Positions 1-10,455 of a stretch of DNA of 64,000 nt are shown piece by piece; positions within the stretch are counted from its first letter, which is position 1; each line of letters opens with the position of its first letter. This DNA comes from Acetobacter sicerae. Lineage in GTDB: Bacteria; Pseudomonadota; Alphaproteobacteria; Acetobacterales; Acetobacteraceae. The notes below the pieces were generated by a model. The model did no database searches and had not been told where the DNA came from. It saw only the letters and a program-made list of their open reading frames with translations. The translations under genes were made by a program, and so were the position numbers. Location: positions 1 to 64,000 of the forward strand of contig NZ_JAAABN010000013.1 of assembly GCF_011516765.1 (NCBI RefSeq), written 5' to 3'.

Positions 1-2
1 TC

Positions 3-101
3 AAGGAGTGGCGGGCTGTCGCGACCCGATATGAGAAAACCGCCGCATCCTTCCTCTCCGTCATCCTCATCGCTGCTACAGCAGACTATATCAAGACCTA
101 A
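3..101 (+). pseudogene. IS5-family transposase, C-terminal fragment
   Basis: An open frame runs in from the window edge and reads KEWRAVATRYEKTAASF, then a hydrophobic segment ending ADYIKT and a TAA stop. The pattern (W-R-x-[VI]-A-T-R-Y-[ED]-K-x-A-x-x-F, then a small hydrophobic tail) is the C-terminus of DDE transposases of the IS5 family. The stop codon lies inside what is probably the terminal inverted repeat (positions 92-108). Only the tail is visible, so I cannot tell whether the element is complete to the left; 'pseudogene' here means partial in this window. Confidence 0.75.
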
Positions 102-110
102 CAGGCCCTA
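86..110. repeat. Putative right end of IS5-family element
   Basis: The bases around the transposase stop codon, ending near GGCCC followed by TAG, look like the terminal inverted repeat plus a short TA-type target duplication that IS5-family elements leave. The matching left end is outside the window, so the boundary is inferred only. Confidence 0.35.
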
Positions 111-194
111 GCGTCTTTCATGCGAATGTCAGCTTTCCGATTATTCTTTCCGACAGCCAACATTCCGTTCTTCCTCCAAAAAGCACCCTCCCCC

Positions 195-3100
195 TCAATA
201 CCGATACTGCCACAACACGCCCACGCTGCTTCCCGGATCGTTTTCCGGCGTGGTGAAGCCCGTCACGTTTCCGCCGGTGCCGACCGTTGTGTTGAGTTTC
301 AGGTGCTTGGTCAGATCGACCTGCACCTGCGCCTGAGTGCCGCTACCGGAGGTCGCCTGCTTCGCGCCGACATAGACGCCTTTCATCACATACTTGCCTG
401 CTTCGACACTGGCCCCGCCGTTGCCGACACCTGAACCGCCGCCGATGGCCAGACGATCCAGACCGAGGGTTTTGCGGACGGTCCCAAGCGGATCAAAACC
501 AGCGCCGCCCGCAATGGTCGCCAGAGCCGCGCCAAGTTCCGCCATCTGCGTGGTGGACAGTGAATGCGAGTCCGTTCCGAACAGAAGCATTGCCAGAACC
601 TGATCCTGTGGCAGGGACGGAATGGATTCAAACGTGATCTTCGGGTCGCTGGCGTAACCACCCACTTTCAGCATGGCCGTCTGGCCGCTGACACTGCGTT
701 CCGCGACAAAGTCCAGCGTCGGATCGAGTTTGTGGGTCACGCCCGTGCCGTCAAACCCGACACGGCCTTTTGTAAAGTTCAGCGTGATACCGCCAAGACT
801 GAACAGACCGCGCTTCATGTTGAAGCCGCCTTCCACAACAGGCTGGGCCGCCGTGCCCTTCACGCTCAGAAGTCCGGCCATTTCGGCGTCCAGACCATGA
901 CCACGCACGAAGAACTCACCCGGCGAGGTGAGTTTCAGATCCAGCCCGATGACCCGTTCAGCAACCTTGTTTTCAGCCTCCGGCGGTTTGTCGCCGGGTC
1001 GGATAACATTCAGCGTCGCGACAGAACTCGGCATGGAATTGGGAATATTGACTTCCACATGAGGCAGCCTGATGCCGCCCACCACATCAATGCGGGTATC
1101 AGCCTGTCCTTTAACAGTGATATCCGCATCCATGATCGCGGTCAGCAGATCGCTGGCGACGGGCTGCGCCTTGCTTGCGGTCAGATGCAGATCGACCGGC
1201 ATGCCGGGTGAGAACACGCCGACCGTTCCGGTGAGAGCCAGAGAGCCTTTTCCGGCCTGAGCGGTGAAGGACTGGATGACCAGCCGGTCATTCTCAGCCA
1301 GAACGGACGCCTCGATATCCGAAAGATGCAGACCCTGCGAGAAATCCTGGATATCGCCCTTGTGCAACGTCAGTGAACCGCGCGCCGCTGGACGTGCTGC
1401 GGTCCCACCTACGGTCATGTCGAAATTGACCATCCCCAGCGCCTGTCGTCCGCTTGCGCCCAGCATGGCGTTGGCGAGGGACAGATCCAGATTGCCGCGT
1501 GTATGCAGATTGATCAGTCCGGTTCTGGATGTCGGAACGGTTCCGTCCGCCGAAAGATTGACCTTCGGACCGGCGCTGGCATGTGCGTTCAGGCGGGCCG
1601 TCGCTCCTGCCAGATCGGCTGTGGCGGCAATCTCGGCAGGTGGCAGTGAGGCCGCGTCACCGGACATCATCCTCAGGCCGTGACCATCGAGACGCACATT
1701 GCCACGGGGGGCAGCGAGCGTGCCCGTCACCTTGGCGTCAGCGGACAGGGAGCCGGTTGCGTGCAATGTCGGCGCAAAGGGTTTGGCCAGTGCAGGCGTC
1801 ACATTCCTGATCGTGGCCGTCAGATTCAGCGCGGGCTTGGCTGTGCCGGCAATGTCGATGCTGGCCGGAGCCACGCCGGGTGGCGCGACCGTGGCGCGAA
1901 GCCGGTCAACACCCAGCGTCTTGCCGTAGGAAACCCTGACGGGCGCTTCAAGTTTCAGGGATTCGCCCTTGGCGTTGGCTGTCAGACGGCTGACCCGCAC
2001 AGTCTGTTCCGGAATATCGGCTACGGCGGCGAGATCGAGAGCGGCTGGAGCGCCATACAATTCGGAAAACTTACCGTTCGCATCGACGACAATCGCGTTC
2101 TGCGGTCCCTTGACCGTCGCCCGCAGACCGCCCGCAATGGAAGGCGCCGCAACCCTGTCGAGTTGCAGGGACAGGTCCGCACTGGGCGCGCCTTCAGGAT
2201 CGTTGACGAACCCGGTCAGCTTCAGCGCGCCGATACGGTAAGGAGACATCGCCACATCGCCGGTGACGTTGATCGCGGCTTTCAGCGGACTGCTGTCGGT
2301 GGCCGCCGTGCTTTTCAGCGAGGCGGCAAGCGTGCCGCTGACAGGCTGGCCTATCAGGTTCTTCAGATCCGCCAGTCTGGCGACCTTCAGGTCAAATGTG
2401 CCGAGCGGGATCTTGCGTTTGGACGGCAGTTCCAGCGCACCATCCCCATGCACGCTGTTCCAGTCCAGTTTGGCGATCTTCAGGGTCCGGTTGCCGTCCC
2501 TGTCCTGCGTTGCGGCCAGATCGACGTTCAGCGGCGCTTTATCGAGCGTGCCCCCCGCCGTCAGGTGCGCTGTCGGCGCGGAGGGCAGATGGTCGGCGTC
2601 AAGGTCAAGTGTAATCGGACCACGTGGCATCGTGGCCGTGCCGAAGTCACTGGCGAGATGCGCCTTCGCCGAAAGATCATCCGTTGGACCGGAGGCGTCG
2701 AGATCAAGTCTGGCCGTGCCGCGCAGCATCTTCGCCGCTGCGGACAGGTCTGTCAGCGACAGGCTGGCCTGTGCGGCATCCAGCGTGGTCCTGCTATCCT
2801 TTGTATTCGCTGTGGCGTTGGCCGTGAGATGCAGCTTACGGCCATCAAGCGTGAATGTGTCGAGATGAATGGTCTGCCCGTCATCCTTCCTGGTGAGGGT
2901 CGCGTGCGCCGCCAGCTTGCCGGTCGGACCGATCAGACCGACCGCCTGTTCAAGTCCTTTAAGTGCTGCGATATTGCCGGTCAGAGCCACCGTCGTCGTG
3001 TCCCCGGAGGCTTCCGGCAACGCGAAGTTGGCTGCAAGATCGGCGTGACCTTCCAGCTTCTGCCCGCCAGCCGCCGCGAGAGGAGCCAGATCAGGCAGGT

Positions 3101-4400
3101 TGAGGGTCGCATTCCCTCTGATGGCGGGCTTCGTATCGGACTGTGCGTTGAGCTGAAGCAGCGGATGCGTCAGCGCCAGCACAACCGGAGCTGTCGGACT
3201 GTTGGGGGCGTATGTGGCGTCCAGCTGCAAGGGCGCACTGGCCAGCAGGGTGGGAGAACTGCCCGGAATGCGCAGTCCGGACGCCGCCGCATGCAGATGC
3301 AGCTGATCGAGAGTTTCACCCTGCCCCATCCCGTCGAAGTTCACATCAAGGGCTCCGACCTGCGCGCCGCCAGCCGCAAGCTGCTTCACCGTCAGCGTTC
3401 CGGTTCCGGCGGGGGCGGTATAGGGACCACTCAGTTTCGCAGCCAGAGCAATGGACTGCCAACCGATGCTGTCGCTGAGCGACATGGCGGGCGCGTTGAG
3501 AGCAGCGGCGACATCAGCCGTATTGGCGACGAGGTTGAGTTTGCCTTTCACCGTGCTGGTGATGCTCCCCGCCTGCGCGCCGAAATCGAGAGCGGCTGCG
3601 TCCGTGGGACCAGCCAGATGCAGGGTCAGAGAGACCGGCGTGACCTCCGGCATCTTGCTCAGTCCCGCAACGATGCCGTCCTTGCCGTCCTGAGCGGTCA
3701 GATCGAGCGTCAACGCGCGCGCCTGTGTCTTTGCCGCGACCTTCAAGGCTCCGTCTGCATCAAGACGTTTCAGATCGACCAGAATATCGGCCCTCGGAAG
3801 ATCCTTGAGGGACAGTCCATTGATCAGCGCATCGAGTTCCGGAGCCGCTGCATGACCTTGCAGGGAGAAGGCCGCCGCCAGTCCTGCGACAGGCGCGCCC
3901 ACCTCGATCCGTCTGGCGTCCACCGCCTTGATGTCGATCCCGAGGCCGGTTTTGGTCGGACCGCTGGAGGGCGTCGCGGGTTTGGAGCTGTCACTGACTG
4001 GCAGACGCGGCAGGGCCAGCCGGTCGCAGCTGAGCAGATCGACATGCACCGTGCGGCCGACCATACGGAGCGGCGACCAGTCGAGACGCAGATTTTCGAT
4101 GGTGAGCCAGACGCCTTTTGTATCACGCAGCTCGATATGCGCGATTTTCAGCGCGTCTGGAAAGCGTCCGCTCAAACCCGTCACGACAACCGTATTACCG
4201 GTCAGTGACGCTGCTTCCCGTTCGATGAAGTGACGCCCCGGATCAATATTCGCACCGACAAGAACAACGCCGACAACCAGCGCGGCGAGACCTGCGACGG
4301 AGGCGGCGGCGATCCCGCTTCCTCTGGCGATGCGGCGACCAAGGGAACGACGCGGCTTAGGTGGGTTTTTCGGGGGAGTATCAGGTGTCGTTTCGGACAT
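195..4400 (-). CDS. tamB: Translocation and assembly module inner-membrane protein TamB
   Basis: TamB spans the periplasm from an inner-membrane anchor to TamA and supports outer-membrane protein insertion and, in recent work on AsmA-like proteins, phospholipid transport to the outer membrane. The product is about 1401 aa. A Pro/Arg-rich start is followed by one membrane segment at about residues 27-50, then a very long, low-complexity beta-rich body typical of AsmA-like proteins, and a C-terminal DUF490/TamB domain that ends in an aromatic WQYRY terminus. The start at 4400 is preferred over an in-frame upstream codon at 4436: its ATG shares one base with the tamA stop (TGATG), and a GGGAG lies 10 bases upstream. 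This indicates translational coupling with tamA. An IS5-family fragment sits less than 100 bases beyond the stop. Confidence 0.93.
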   Translation of the reverse strand: MSETTPDTPPKNPPKPRRSLGRRIARGSGIAAASVAGLAALVVGVVLVGANIDPGRHFIEREAASLTGNTVVVTGLSGRFPDALKIAHIELRDTKGVWLTIENLRLDWSPLRMVGRTVHVDLLSCDRLALPRLPVSDSSKPATPSSGPTKTGLGIDIKAVDARRIEVGAPVAGLAAAFSLQGHAAAPELDALINGLSLKDLPRADILVDLKRLDADGALKVAAKTQARALTLDLTAQDGKDGIVAGLSKMPEVTPVSLTLHLAGPTDAAALDFGAQAGSITSTVKGKLNLVANTADVAAALNAPAMSLSDSIGWQSIALAAKLSGPYTAPAGTGTLTVKQLAAGGAQVGALDVNFDGMGQGETLDQLHLHAAASGLRIPGSSPTLLASAPLQLDATYAPNSPTAPVVLALTHPLLQLNAQSDTKPAIRGNATLNLPDLAPLAAAGGQKLEGHADLAANFALPEASGDTTTVALTGNIAALKGLEQAVGLIGPTGKLAAHATLTRKDDGQTIHLDTFTLDGRKLHLTANATANTKDSRTTLDAAQASLSLTDLSAAAKMLRGTARLDLDASGPTDDLSAKAHLASDFGTATMPRGPITLDLDADHLPSAPTAHLTAGGTLDKAPLNVDLAATQDRDGNRTLKIAKLDWNSVHGDGALELPSKRKIPLGTFDLKVARLADLKNLIGQPVSGTLAASLKSTAATDSSPLKAAINVTGDVAMSPYRIGALKLTGFVNDPEGAPSADLSLQLDRVAAPSIAGGLRATVKGPQNAIVVDANGKFSELYGAPAALDLAAVADIPEQTVRVSRLTANAKGESLKLEAPVRVSYGKTLGVDRLRATVAPPGVAPASIDIAGTAKPALNLTATIRNVTPALAKPFAPTLHATGSLSADAKVTGTLAAPRGNVRLDGHGLRMMSGDAASLPPAEIAATADLAGATARLNAHASAGPKVNLSADGTVPTSRTGLINLHTRGNLDLSLANAMLGASGRQALGMVNFDMTVGGTAARPAARGSLTLHKGDIQDFSQGLHLSDIEASVLAENDRLVIQSFTAQAGKGSLALTGTVGVFSPGMPVDLHLTASKAQPVASDLLTAIMDADITVKGQADTRIDVVGGIRLPHVEVNIPNSMPSSVATLNVIRPGDKPPEAENKVAERVIGLDLKLTSPGEFFVRGHGLDAEMAGLLSVKGTAAQPVVEGGFNMKRGLFSLGGITLNFTKGRVGFDGTGVTHKLDPTLDFVAERSVSGQTAMLKVGGYASDPKITFESIPSLPQDQVLAMLLFGTDSHSLSTTQMAELGAALATIAGGAGFDPLGTVRKTLGLDRLAIGGGSGVGNGGASVEAGKYVMKGVYVGAKQATSGSGTQAQVQVDLTKHLKLNTTVGTGGNVTGFTTPENDPGSSVGVLWQYRY

Positions 4401-6454
4401 CAGAAGGTTTCTCCCAGACCGATATAGAGTTCCCACTTGTCGCCGCGTGGCTGACGGTTAAGCGGCACGGCGATGTCGAGACGCACGGGTCCGATGGGCG
4501 TGAAATACCGTGCCCCCGCACCCGCTCCAACGCGCACGGTGCCGGTAAAGGGCGCGCTTCCCGATCCCACCTGCCCGGCGTCCATAAAGGCCGCAGCCCC
4601 CCAGCTTTTGAAAAAACGCTGCCGGAACTCGACTGTTCCGGCATCCAGCGACGTGCCGCCGATTGCATATTTGGAGTTGGGGAACTGCGGTCCTACGCCC
4701 TGATACCGGAAACCACGAATGGTCGCCGTGCCACCGCCATACAGCCGCTGATCGGGGGGAATATCGTAGGTGGAAGCCCCCTGCACGCTGCCGACAATTC
4801 CTCTAAACGCAAAGACGCTTCGACCCGGTTGTGTGAGGCCCAGTCGCGCAAGATCGAAATAGGTCGAGGCGTTGGCCTGAAGCAGGGCGAAGAAGCTGGT
4901 GCCGTGATCGAAGGAAGCGGATGGTGTTGCGCTCAGGGAGATGCGCACGCCATGCGTTGCCGGATCAAGAGGAGAAGGCAGGTCGGTACTGTCATAGTTG
5001 GCGCTGATGGGCGCAAAGATAAGCGAATAGTCACGGGTATCACCGAACTGCTCGATCTTTTCCTGTTCCGCCGCCAGTCCGTAGGAAAGATTCCAGCGCT
5101 TGCTGAGCTCCCGGACGATACCGCCTCGTAAAATGATGGCTGTCTGGCGATAGGAATAGAAAAGCTGCCGGATTCCTTCGACCCTGAAACTGGCGTTCTG
5201 ACGACGGCCGGGAAAATCCGGTTTGAAGAGATCGGCATACACATCATAGCCGAACCCCTGCTGGGCCGTGCCGCCGACACCCGTGACCAGAGCCGTCAGT
5301 TTCAGACGTTCAGCATTGCCGAAGAGGTTGTGATGCGTCCATGACGCACCAACGCGGCCACCAAGGTCCGTCGAATAGCCGGCCTCGGCTCCGACCGTGT
5401 GACGTTTGGCTTCCTTGAAACTGAAGGCCAGCGGCATGCTGCCATCAGGGGCCAGCTTGGGCGCATCCTTCACGCCCACCGTGGAGAAGATTCCAAGAGA
5501 AGCCAGATCCTGCCTTGAATCTTCAATTCTGGAAGGCTGGTAGAGCTGTCCCGGCGCAATCGTCAGACGTCTGCGGACAAATCTGGGATTGGTGTAGTCG
5601 AGCCCGTTCAGGGTGATCTTTCCGATATCGGCTTTTGGTCCGATGGTGACGGGATACATCAGATCGAGCGTTCTGGAGGTCGGCTGCAGCCATGCGGTCG
5701 GCACGTCGACCCTGGCCAGCGGATGCCCTTCCTCCCTGAGCGTATCATTCAGCTGGTTCGCGGCCTGCAACACATCGGTGGCGACCGCAGGCGCGCCAGT
5801 CTTCATCCCGAACGCCTTCTGCTCGCTTTCAGAGAGAGACACCGGCTTCTTGGTTTCCGGTTCGACGAGCTTCACGGAACCGACATGATAGAGCGGCCCG
5901 GCCTTTGCGGTGATCCTGATGGAAAGGGCCTGTCCTGACGGCATGGAGGCCAGCCAGAGCGGCAGACCGATATCCTGCCCGTCCATGGACATCTGCGGCG
6001 GCACCTGAGCGCCCTTCGGGCGGTCCACCGTGATGGTGATCTTGCCGTCATAAAAGCCGAAGCTCTCGAGCGCCGTATTTAGGCGACTGTATTCATTCCT
6101 GATTCGCCCCGCGAGGGCGAACGGTCCGACAGCATGCGTTTTCTGGAGACTCAGCAGATCGGACGAAGACGTCAGAGCGGCGTCGATATCACTATTGCCC
6201 GTCGGTTCGATCTTCGTCGTATAGGAAACCGTCGGGCCGATCGGCTCCGGCGTCTTTTCCTTCTGCTTCTTGCTGTCCCCGCTGGCTGCAAGGGTGGGTT
6301 GCGCCACGTTCAGAAGGACCACGAAAGCAGACGCCACCGTCCACCATGACCTGTCATCACGCAACCAGCGGCGGCGTGCAACTCTGGGCTCTCCGTGTCC
6401 GCACTTCTTCTTGTGCGCATGGGAGACTGGCGGAGAGGCTGCGAAGGCGGACAT
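4400..6454 (-). CDS. tamA: Outer-membrane assembly protein TamA (BamA/Omp85 family)
   Basis: TamA is the 16-stranded Omp85 barrel that partners TamB in inserting selected outer-membrane proteins. The 684-aa product has a basic N-terminus and a hydrophobic signal-like segment at about residues 36-56. POTRA-type repeats fill the first half, and a barrel domain begins around residue 340 with alternating aromatic strands, ending GLGETF with the terminal phenylalanine expected of outer-membrane barrels. The ATG at 6454 is chosen over a TTG one codon upstream because AAGGG lies four bases in front of it. The unusually long basic N-terminus before the signal core is odd, and a later start is possible. 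The gene is divergent from plsC across about 170 bases and overlaps tamB by one base. Confidence 0.93.
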   Translation of the reverse strand: MSAFAASPPVSHAHKKKCGHGEPRVARRRWLRDDRSWWTVASAFVVLLNVAQPTLAASGDSKKQKEKTPEPIGPTVSYTTKIEPTGNSDIDAALTSSSDLLSLQKTHAVGPFALAGRIRNEYSRLNTALESFGFYDGKITITVDRPKGAQVPPQMSMDGQDIGLPLWLASMPSGQALSIRITAKAGPLYHVGSVKLVEPETKKPVSLSESEQKAFGMKTGAPAVATDVLQAANQLNDTLREEGHPLARVDVPTAWLQPTSRTLDLMYPVTIGPKADIGKITLNGLDYTNPRFVRRRLTIAPGQLYQPSRIEDSRQDLASLGIFSTVGVKDAPKLAPDGSMPLAFSFKEAKRHTVGAEAGYSTDLGGRVGASWTHHNLFGNAERLKLTALVTGVGGTAQQGFGYDVYADLFKPDFPGRRQNASFRVEGIRQLFYSYRQTAIILRGGIVRELSKRWNLSYGLAAEQEKIEQFGDTRDYSLIFAPISANYDSTDLPSPLDPATHGVRISLSATPSASFDHGTSFFALLQANASTYFDLARLGLTQPGRSVFAFRGIVGSVQGASTYDIPPDQRLYGGGTATIRGFRYQGVGPQFPNSKYAIGGTSLDAGTVEFRQRFFKSWGAAAFMDAGQVGSGSAPFTGTVRVGAGAGARYFTPIGPVRLDIAVPLNRQPRGDKWELYIGLGETF

Positions 6455-6457
6455 CAA

Positions 6458-6627
6458 ACCCTTAATGACAAGATTTTCCCCAATCGACGAGGTGCATCCA
6501 GCCCTTTTTATAATGATCTATGTCGTTTTTTTGGTCCGATTGTCATCCGTTGTCGAAATTCGTGATTTGAGGGTATGGAAAGGGATGCACCCATCACTCC
6601 TTCTTTCCCTCCCGGACGGAGAGGTAT
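6458..6627. promoter_or_regulatory. Divergent intergenic region tamA / plsC
   Basis: These 170 bases separate divergent tamA and plsC, so they should hold promoters for both. A TATAAT-like hexamer lies near 6508-6516 within an AT-rich stretch, and a strong GGAGAGG ribosome site stands just before the plsC ATG. I see no clear -35 partner, so the promoter placement is tentative. Confidence 0.4.
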
Positions 6628-7686
6628 ATGCGCGCCTCCGCTAACCCCTCCTCTTCCCTGTCCCACATGAAAAGACGCGGCGCCCCGTTCCGGATCGACG
6701 CCGACGAGCTCGACCGGATCGATGCGAAAGAGCGGGAGCAGGCGCAACGCAGCCTTTTCCGGCGTATCCGCGGCGTGAGCAGACTCCTCGCCATCACGGT
6801 ATGGGTTCCTCTCTCCGTCGGGTTCGAGGCTGTGCTTCTGCTTGTCCCCGGCAACGCCAAGATCCGCTGGACACGGGTGATCTGGGGCGTCCTGTGCCGA
6901 CTGCTGTCCCTGAAGATCAACGTCATCGGACGTCGGGCGGGCGGAGTCACGGGACCGAAGTCGCGGGTCCGCGGAGAGCGGCCGATCATCTACATCTCCA
7001 ACCATTCAAGCTGGATCGACGTGCCGGTTCTCGGCACCGTCCTGCCCTCCGTTTTTGTGGCCAAGGGCGACATCGAGCACTGGCCCATCATGGGGCTGAT
7101 TTCAAAGATCGGCCGCACCATTTTCGTCAGTCGCCAGCGCAACACGACAGGCCGCGAGCGTGATGAAATGACCTCCCGTCTGGCGAATGGCGACAATCTC
7201 GTGCTGTTTCCGGAAGGCACGTCCTCCGACGGATCACGCGTTCTTCCATTCATGTCGGCCTTTTTCGCCATTGCGAAGCCGCCCCGCCTGCGGGAGCCGG
7301 AAGCGTCCCAGATGCTCCCGGACTTTCCGCCCGGCATGACGCCTCTGATCCAGCCTGTGTCACTCGTCTATGACAGACTCGATGGATTTCGCATCGGCAA
7401 GGCCCGTCGCACCGTGTTTTCCTGGTATGGCGACATGGATCTCGGCCCTCACGTCTGGCAACTGGTGAAGCGGAAATCCATGCGCGCCACCGTGCTGCTG
7501 CACCCCCCTCTCGACCCCGATGATTTCCCGAGTCGGAAGGCGCTGGCGCAGGCGACATGGCGCGCCGTAACAAACGGCGCCGCCCGTCTCCGCCAGAATG
7601 ACGAGCCCGATCCGCCGGAATGGCAGGTGCGGCTCAGGGGACCGGCCAATTCATCACGGAACCGTGAAAACAAAAGGTTTTCTTGA
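6628..7686 (+). CDS. plsC: 1-acyl-sn-glycerol-3-phosphate acyltransferase
   Basis: PlsC transfers an acyl group to the sn-2 position of lysophosphatidate to make phosphatidate in membrane phospholipid synthesis. The 352-aa product carries a hydrophobic segment at about residues 52-75 and the catalytic HX4D box as NHSSWID (His126-Asp131). It also has the FPEGTSSDG substrate-binding motif near residue 194. Its N-terminus (about 45 residues, charged) and C-terminus (Asn/Arg-rich) extend beyond the core. The start has GGAGAGG a few bases upstream. It opens the cluster plsC-miaB-phoH-ybeY-corC, an arrangement known across Alphaproteobacteria, although a 235-base gap before miaB suggests that miaB has its own promoter. 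Confidence 0.93.
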   Translation: MRASANPSSSLSHMKRRGAPFRIDADELDRIDAKEREQAQRSLFRRIRGVSRLLAITVWVPLSVGFEAVLLLVPGNAKIRWTRVIWGVLCRLLSLKINVIGRRAGGVTGPKSRVRGERPIIYISNHSSWIDVPVLGTVLPSVFVAKGDIEHWPIMGLISKIGRTIFVSRQRNTTGRERDEMTSRLANGDNLVLFPEGTSSDGSRVLPFMSAFFAIAKPPRLREPEASQMLPDFPPGMTPLIQPVSLVYDRLDGFRIGKARRTVFSWYGDMDLGPHVWQLVKRKSMRATVLLHPPLDPDDFPSRKALAQATWRAVTNGAARLRQNDEPDPPEWQVRLRGPANSSRNRENKRFS

Positions 7687-7921
7687 CAAACCCTTTGTAT
7701 CTTTCGCCTGATGGGAACTGAAGGTCTGGCCAAGTCACATTGGTCGCAACCCCAGCGTGAAGAGAGGTCCATGGCTTGATTGCCTTTCGCACTTCTTCTG
7801 CTTCTTCGTCCTTTGCCTCCGGCGTCATGAGCTTCTGCCCTTGACCCGGACGCCCGCAATCAGGATTCCTCCCCTCCGTCGCACGGAATGGTCCGGCGGC
7901 GTGCCGGAACGAGCCTGAACT

Positions 7922-9307
7922 GTGACGACTGATCTCCCCACCCGCTCCAACACCCGTGGCCTGCATATGATCACGTGGGGTTGCCAGATGAACGTGTACG
8001 ATAGCGCCCGCATGACGGATGTCCTGCGCCCGCTTGGCTATGCGCCGGTGGATGACCCCGCGCAGGCGGACATGATCATTCTCAACACCTGTCATATCCG
8101 TGACCGCGCCGCCGAGAAGGTATTTTCCGAACTCGGGCGGCTGCGTCACATCAAGGAAGAGCGCAGCACGGAAGGCCGGCAGACCGTTCTGGCCGTGGCG
8201 GGCTGTGTCGCGCAGGCGGAAGGTGAGCAGATCCTCAAGCGCGCGCCCTATGTGGACATCGTGCTCGGACCGCAGACCTATCACCGCCTGCCGGAGATGG
8301 TGGCCCGCGCCGCTCGCGCCGGTGGGTCCGTGATCGACACGGACTTCCCTGCCGAGCAGAAGTTCGACTTTCTTCCTGATAGCGAAGCGCCCCAGACGGC
8401 AGGCAATGTCACAGCCTTCCTCACGGTGCAGGAGGGCTGTGACAAGTTCTGCTCGTTCTGCGTGGTGCCTTACACACGCGGTGCGGAAGCCAGCCGTCCC
8501 GTCGCCTCCGTTCTGGCGGAAGCGCGACGCATGGTCGCCAGCGGCGTGCGCGAGCTGACCCTGCTCGGGCAGAACGTCAACGCCTATCATGGCGAAGGTC
8601 CGGACGGCGGCACATGGAGCCTCGCCCGACTGGCTTATGCGCTGGCGGAGATTCCGGGACTGGAGCGTATCCGCTACATGACCTCCCACCCACGCGACAT
8701 GGGCGATGACCTGATCATGGCCCATCGTGATCTGCCCGCGCTGATGCCGTTCCTGCATCTGCCCGTGCAGGCGGGGTCGGATAAAATCCTCAAGGCGATG
8801 AACCGGGGACATACGGCGGACGAATATCGCCACCTTGTGGATCGTCTGCGGGCCGTGCGTCCGGATCTGGCCCTGTCCTCCGATTTCATCGTCGGGCATC
8901 CGGGTGAGACCGACGAGGACTTCGAGGCGACCATGCAGCTGATCCGCGATGTCGGGTTCGCGCTGGCCTACTCGTTCAAATACTCGATCCGGCCGGGAAC
9001 GCCTGCGGCAGGTGCGCCGTTGCAGGTAGCGGAAGCCGTCAAGGACGAGCGTCTTCAGGCATTGCAGGCGCTGCTGCGCGAACAACAGGATTCCTTCAAC
9101 GAGGCTGTTGTCGATGTCGTAGCCCCAGTGCTGTTTACAGGTCGGGGCCGCAAGCCGGGCCAGATGGTCGGCCGGTCCCCATGGCTTCAGCCGGTTCATG
9201 TCGATGGACCGGATGATCTGGTCGGCAGGACTCTTCCTGTCCTGATCACAGAACGACGCAGCAATTCGCTGGTCGGAACGCTTGTCGAGGAGTGTATGCC
9301 CGCTTGA
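7922..9307 (+). CDS. miaB: tRNA-2-methylthio-N6-dimethylallyladenosine synthase MiaB
   Basis: MiaB is a radical-SAM methylthiotransferase that adds the 2-methylthio group to i6A37 of tRNAs reading UNN codons. In this 461-aa version the auxiliary-cluster cysteines are Cys21 (TWGCQMN), Cys57 (NTCHIRDRA) and Cys95 (AGCVAQ). The radical-SAM triad CxxxCxxC is at Cys173, Cys177 and Cys180, and a TRAM-type tail ends the protein. The start is a GTG at 7922. A later ATG at 7967 would cut into the conserved first strand, so GTG is preferred although its ribosome site is weak. The next gene, phoH, follows after 68 bases. Confidence 0.95.
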   Translation: MTTDLPTRSNTRGLHMITWGCQMNVYDSARMTDVLRPLGYAPVDDPAQADMIILNTCHIRDRAAEKVFSELGRLRHIKEERSTEGRQTVLAVAGCVAQAEGEQILKRAPYVDIVLGPQTYHRLPEMVARAARAGGSVIDTDFPAEQKFDFLPDSEAPQTAGNVTAFLTVQEGCDKFCSFCVVPYTRGAEASRPVASVLAEARRMVASGVRELTLLGQNVNAYHGEGPDGGTWSLARLAYALAEIPGLERIRYMTSHPRDMGDDLIMAHRDLPALMPFLHLPVQAGSDKILKAMNRGHTADEYRHLVDRLRAVRPDLALSSDFIVGHPGETDEDFEATMQLIRDVGFALAYSFKYSIRPGTPAAGAPLQVAEAVKDERLQALQALLREQQDSFNEAVVDVVAPVLFTGRGRKPGQMVGRSPWLQPVHVDGPDDLVGRTLPVLITERRSNSLVGTLVEECMPA

Positions 9308-9375
9308 CCCAGCCCATCGCACCCGGAACCTCCCAGCCCCGTCACAAGGGCTCCTCCCCTTCTCCAGCGAGGGAC

Positions 9376-10455
9376 ATGTCGCGCACGACAACCCTTCAGT
9401 TCGGAGATAACGCCCTTCTGGCGCAGCTGGTCGGTGATCACGACCGGCATCTGCGTCACATGGCGGAAGCTCTGGGAGTGCGCATTGCCTGCAAGGGCAA
9501 CCGGATTGCGATTGTAGGTGAACCGGGTCGCACGGCGCTCGCCCACTCCGCGCTGACGACCCTCTACCGCAAGCTGGAACGCGGCACGCCGATCAACACG
9601 GATGAGATCGACGCCGCCATCCGTCTCTCCGACATTCACGCCGCCCTGCGCGATCAGGTTCCCGGACAAGCACCGGAGGCTGCCACCGAAGTCGAGACGA
9701 AGCCGAGCAACGGTCCTCGGCTGATGATCAATGATCTCCCGGCCATCCGGACCCGCCGGGGCGCCATCGAGCCGCGCTCACCGGGTCAGGCCGCCTATAT
9801 GGAGATGCTGGCCCGCAACGAGATGGTGTTCGGTGTCGGCCCTGCCGGAACCGGCAAGACATATCTTGCGGTCGCGCAGGCAGTCGCCATGTTGCAGTCC
9901 GGTCAGGTGGACCGGATCATCCTGTCACGGCCCGCTGTCGAAGCGGGTGAGCGGCTGGGCTTCCTGCCCGGCGACCTGAAAGAAAAGATCGACCCCTATC
10001 TGCGCCCGCTCTACGACGCGCTGCATGACATGATGCCCGGCGATCAGGTGACCCGGCGCATGGCGACCGGCGATATCGAGGTCGCGCCCCTCGCCTTCAT
10101 GCGTGGCCGCACGCTGGCCCATGCCTATGTGATTCTCGATGAGGCGCAGAACACGACGCCCGCGCAGATGAAGATGTTCCTGACCCGTATGGGTAATGGC
10201 ACACGCATGGTCGTGACTGGTGATCTCAGTCAGGTTGATCTGCCGTCCGGCACGACTTCCGGCCTGCAGGACGCGCTCGATACGCTGGAAGGCGTGCAGG
10301 GTATCGCCATCAATCGCTTTGACGCGAGAGACGTTGTGCGGCACAGACTGGTCGCGCGCATTGTTGATGCGTATGATGACAAGAAGACGGTGGAACGGGA
10401 GACCTCCCGCAACCAGAGATTCCGCCGGGAGCACAATGGAACCGCCAAGTACTGA
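9376..10455 (+). CDS. phoH: PhoH-family ATPase
   Basis: This is a PhoH-like P-loop NTPase (YbeZ type). Relatives partner the YbeY endoribonuclease in RNA metabolism. The 359-aa product has an N-terminal KH-like region (about residues 1-100). The PhoH ATPase core follows, with Walker A GPAGTGKT at 155-162 and Walker [10 protein letters not shown] near residue 256. The frame is open from 9292, inside miaB, but conservation starts at MSRTTTLQF and a GAGG lies close before the ATG at 9376, so I use that start. Its 3' end overlaps the ybeY start by 20 bases, implying coupled translation of partner proteins. Confidence 0.93.
   Translation: MSRTTTLQFGDNALLAQLVGDHDRHLRHMAEALGVRIACKGNRIAIVGEPGRTALAHSALTTLYRKLERGTPINTDEIDAAIRLSDIHAALRDQVPGQAPEAATEVETKPSNGPRLMINDLPAIRTRRGAIEPRSPGQAAYMEMLARNEMVFGVGPAGTGKTYLAVAQAVAMLQSGQVDRIILSRPAVEAGERLGFLPGDLKEKIDPYLRPLYDALHDMMPGDQVTRRMATGDIEVAPLAFMRGRTLAHAYVILDEAQNTTPAQMKMFLTRMGNGTRMVVTGDLSQVDLPSGTTSGLQDALDTLEGVQGIAINRFDARDVVRHRLVARIVDAYDDKKTVERETSRNQRFRREHNGTAKY

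Noticed and set aside
1680-4208. 842-codon open frame on the plus strand
   Set aside because: It lies wholly opposite tamB, is Arg/Gln-rich, and arises from GC-biased codon positions; tamB has clear family features and coupling to tamA.
6508-7005. 165-codon minus-strand frame opposite the start of plsC
   Set aside because: It overlaps the plsC ribosome site and coding start and shows no family features.
7683-7720. TTGACA at the end of plsC as a promoter for miaB
   Set aside because: No acceptable -10 at 16-18 bases; the hexamer overlaps the plsC stop codon by chance.
7634-9391. 585-codon open frame on the minus strand
   Set aside because: Antisense to miaB, His/Arg-rich with no ribosome site; miaB carries every expected cysteine motif.
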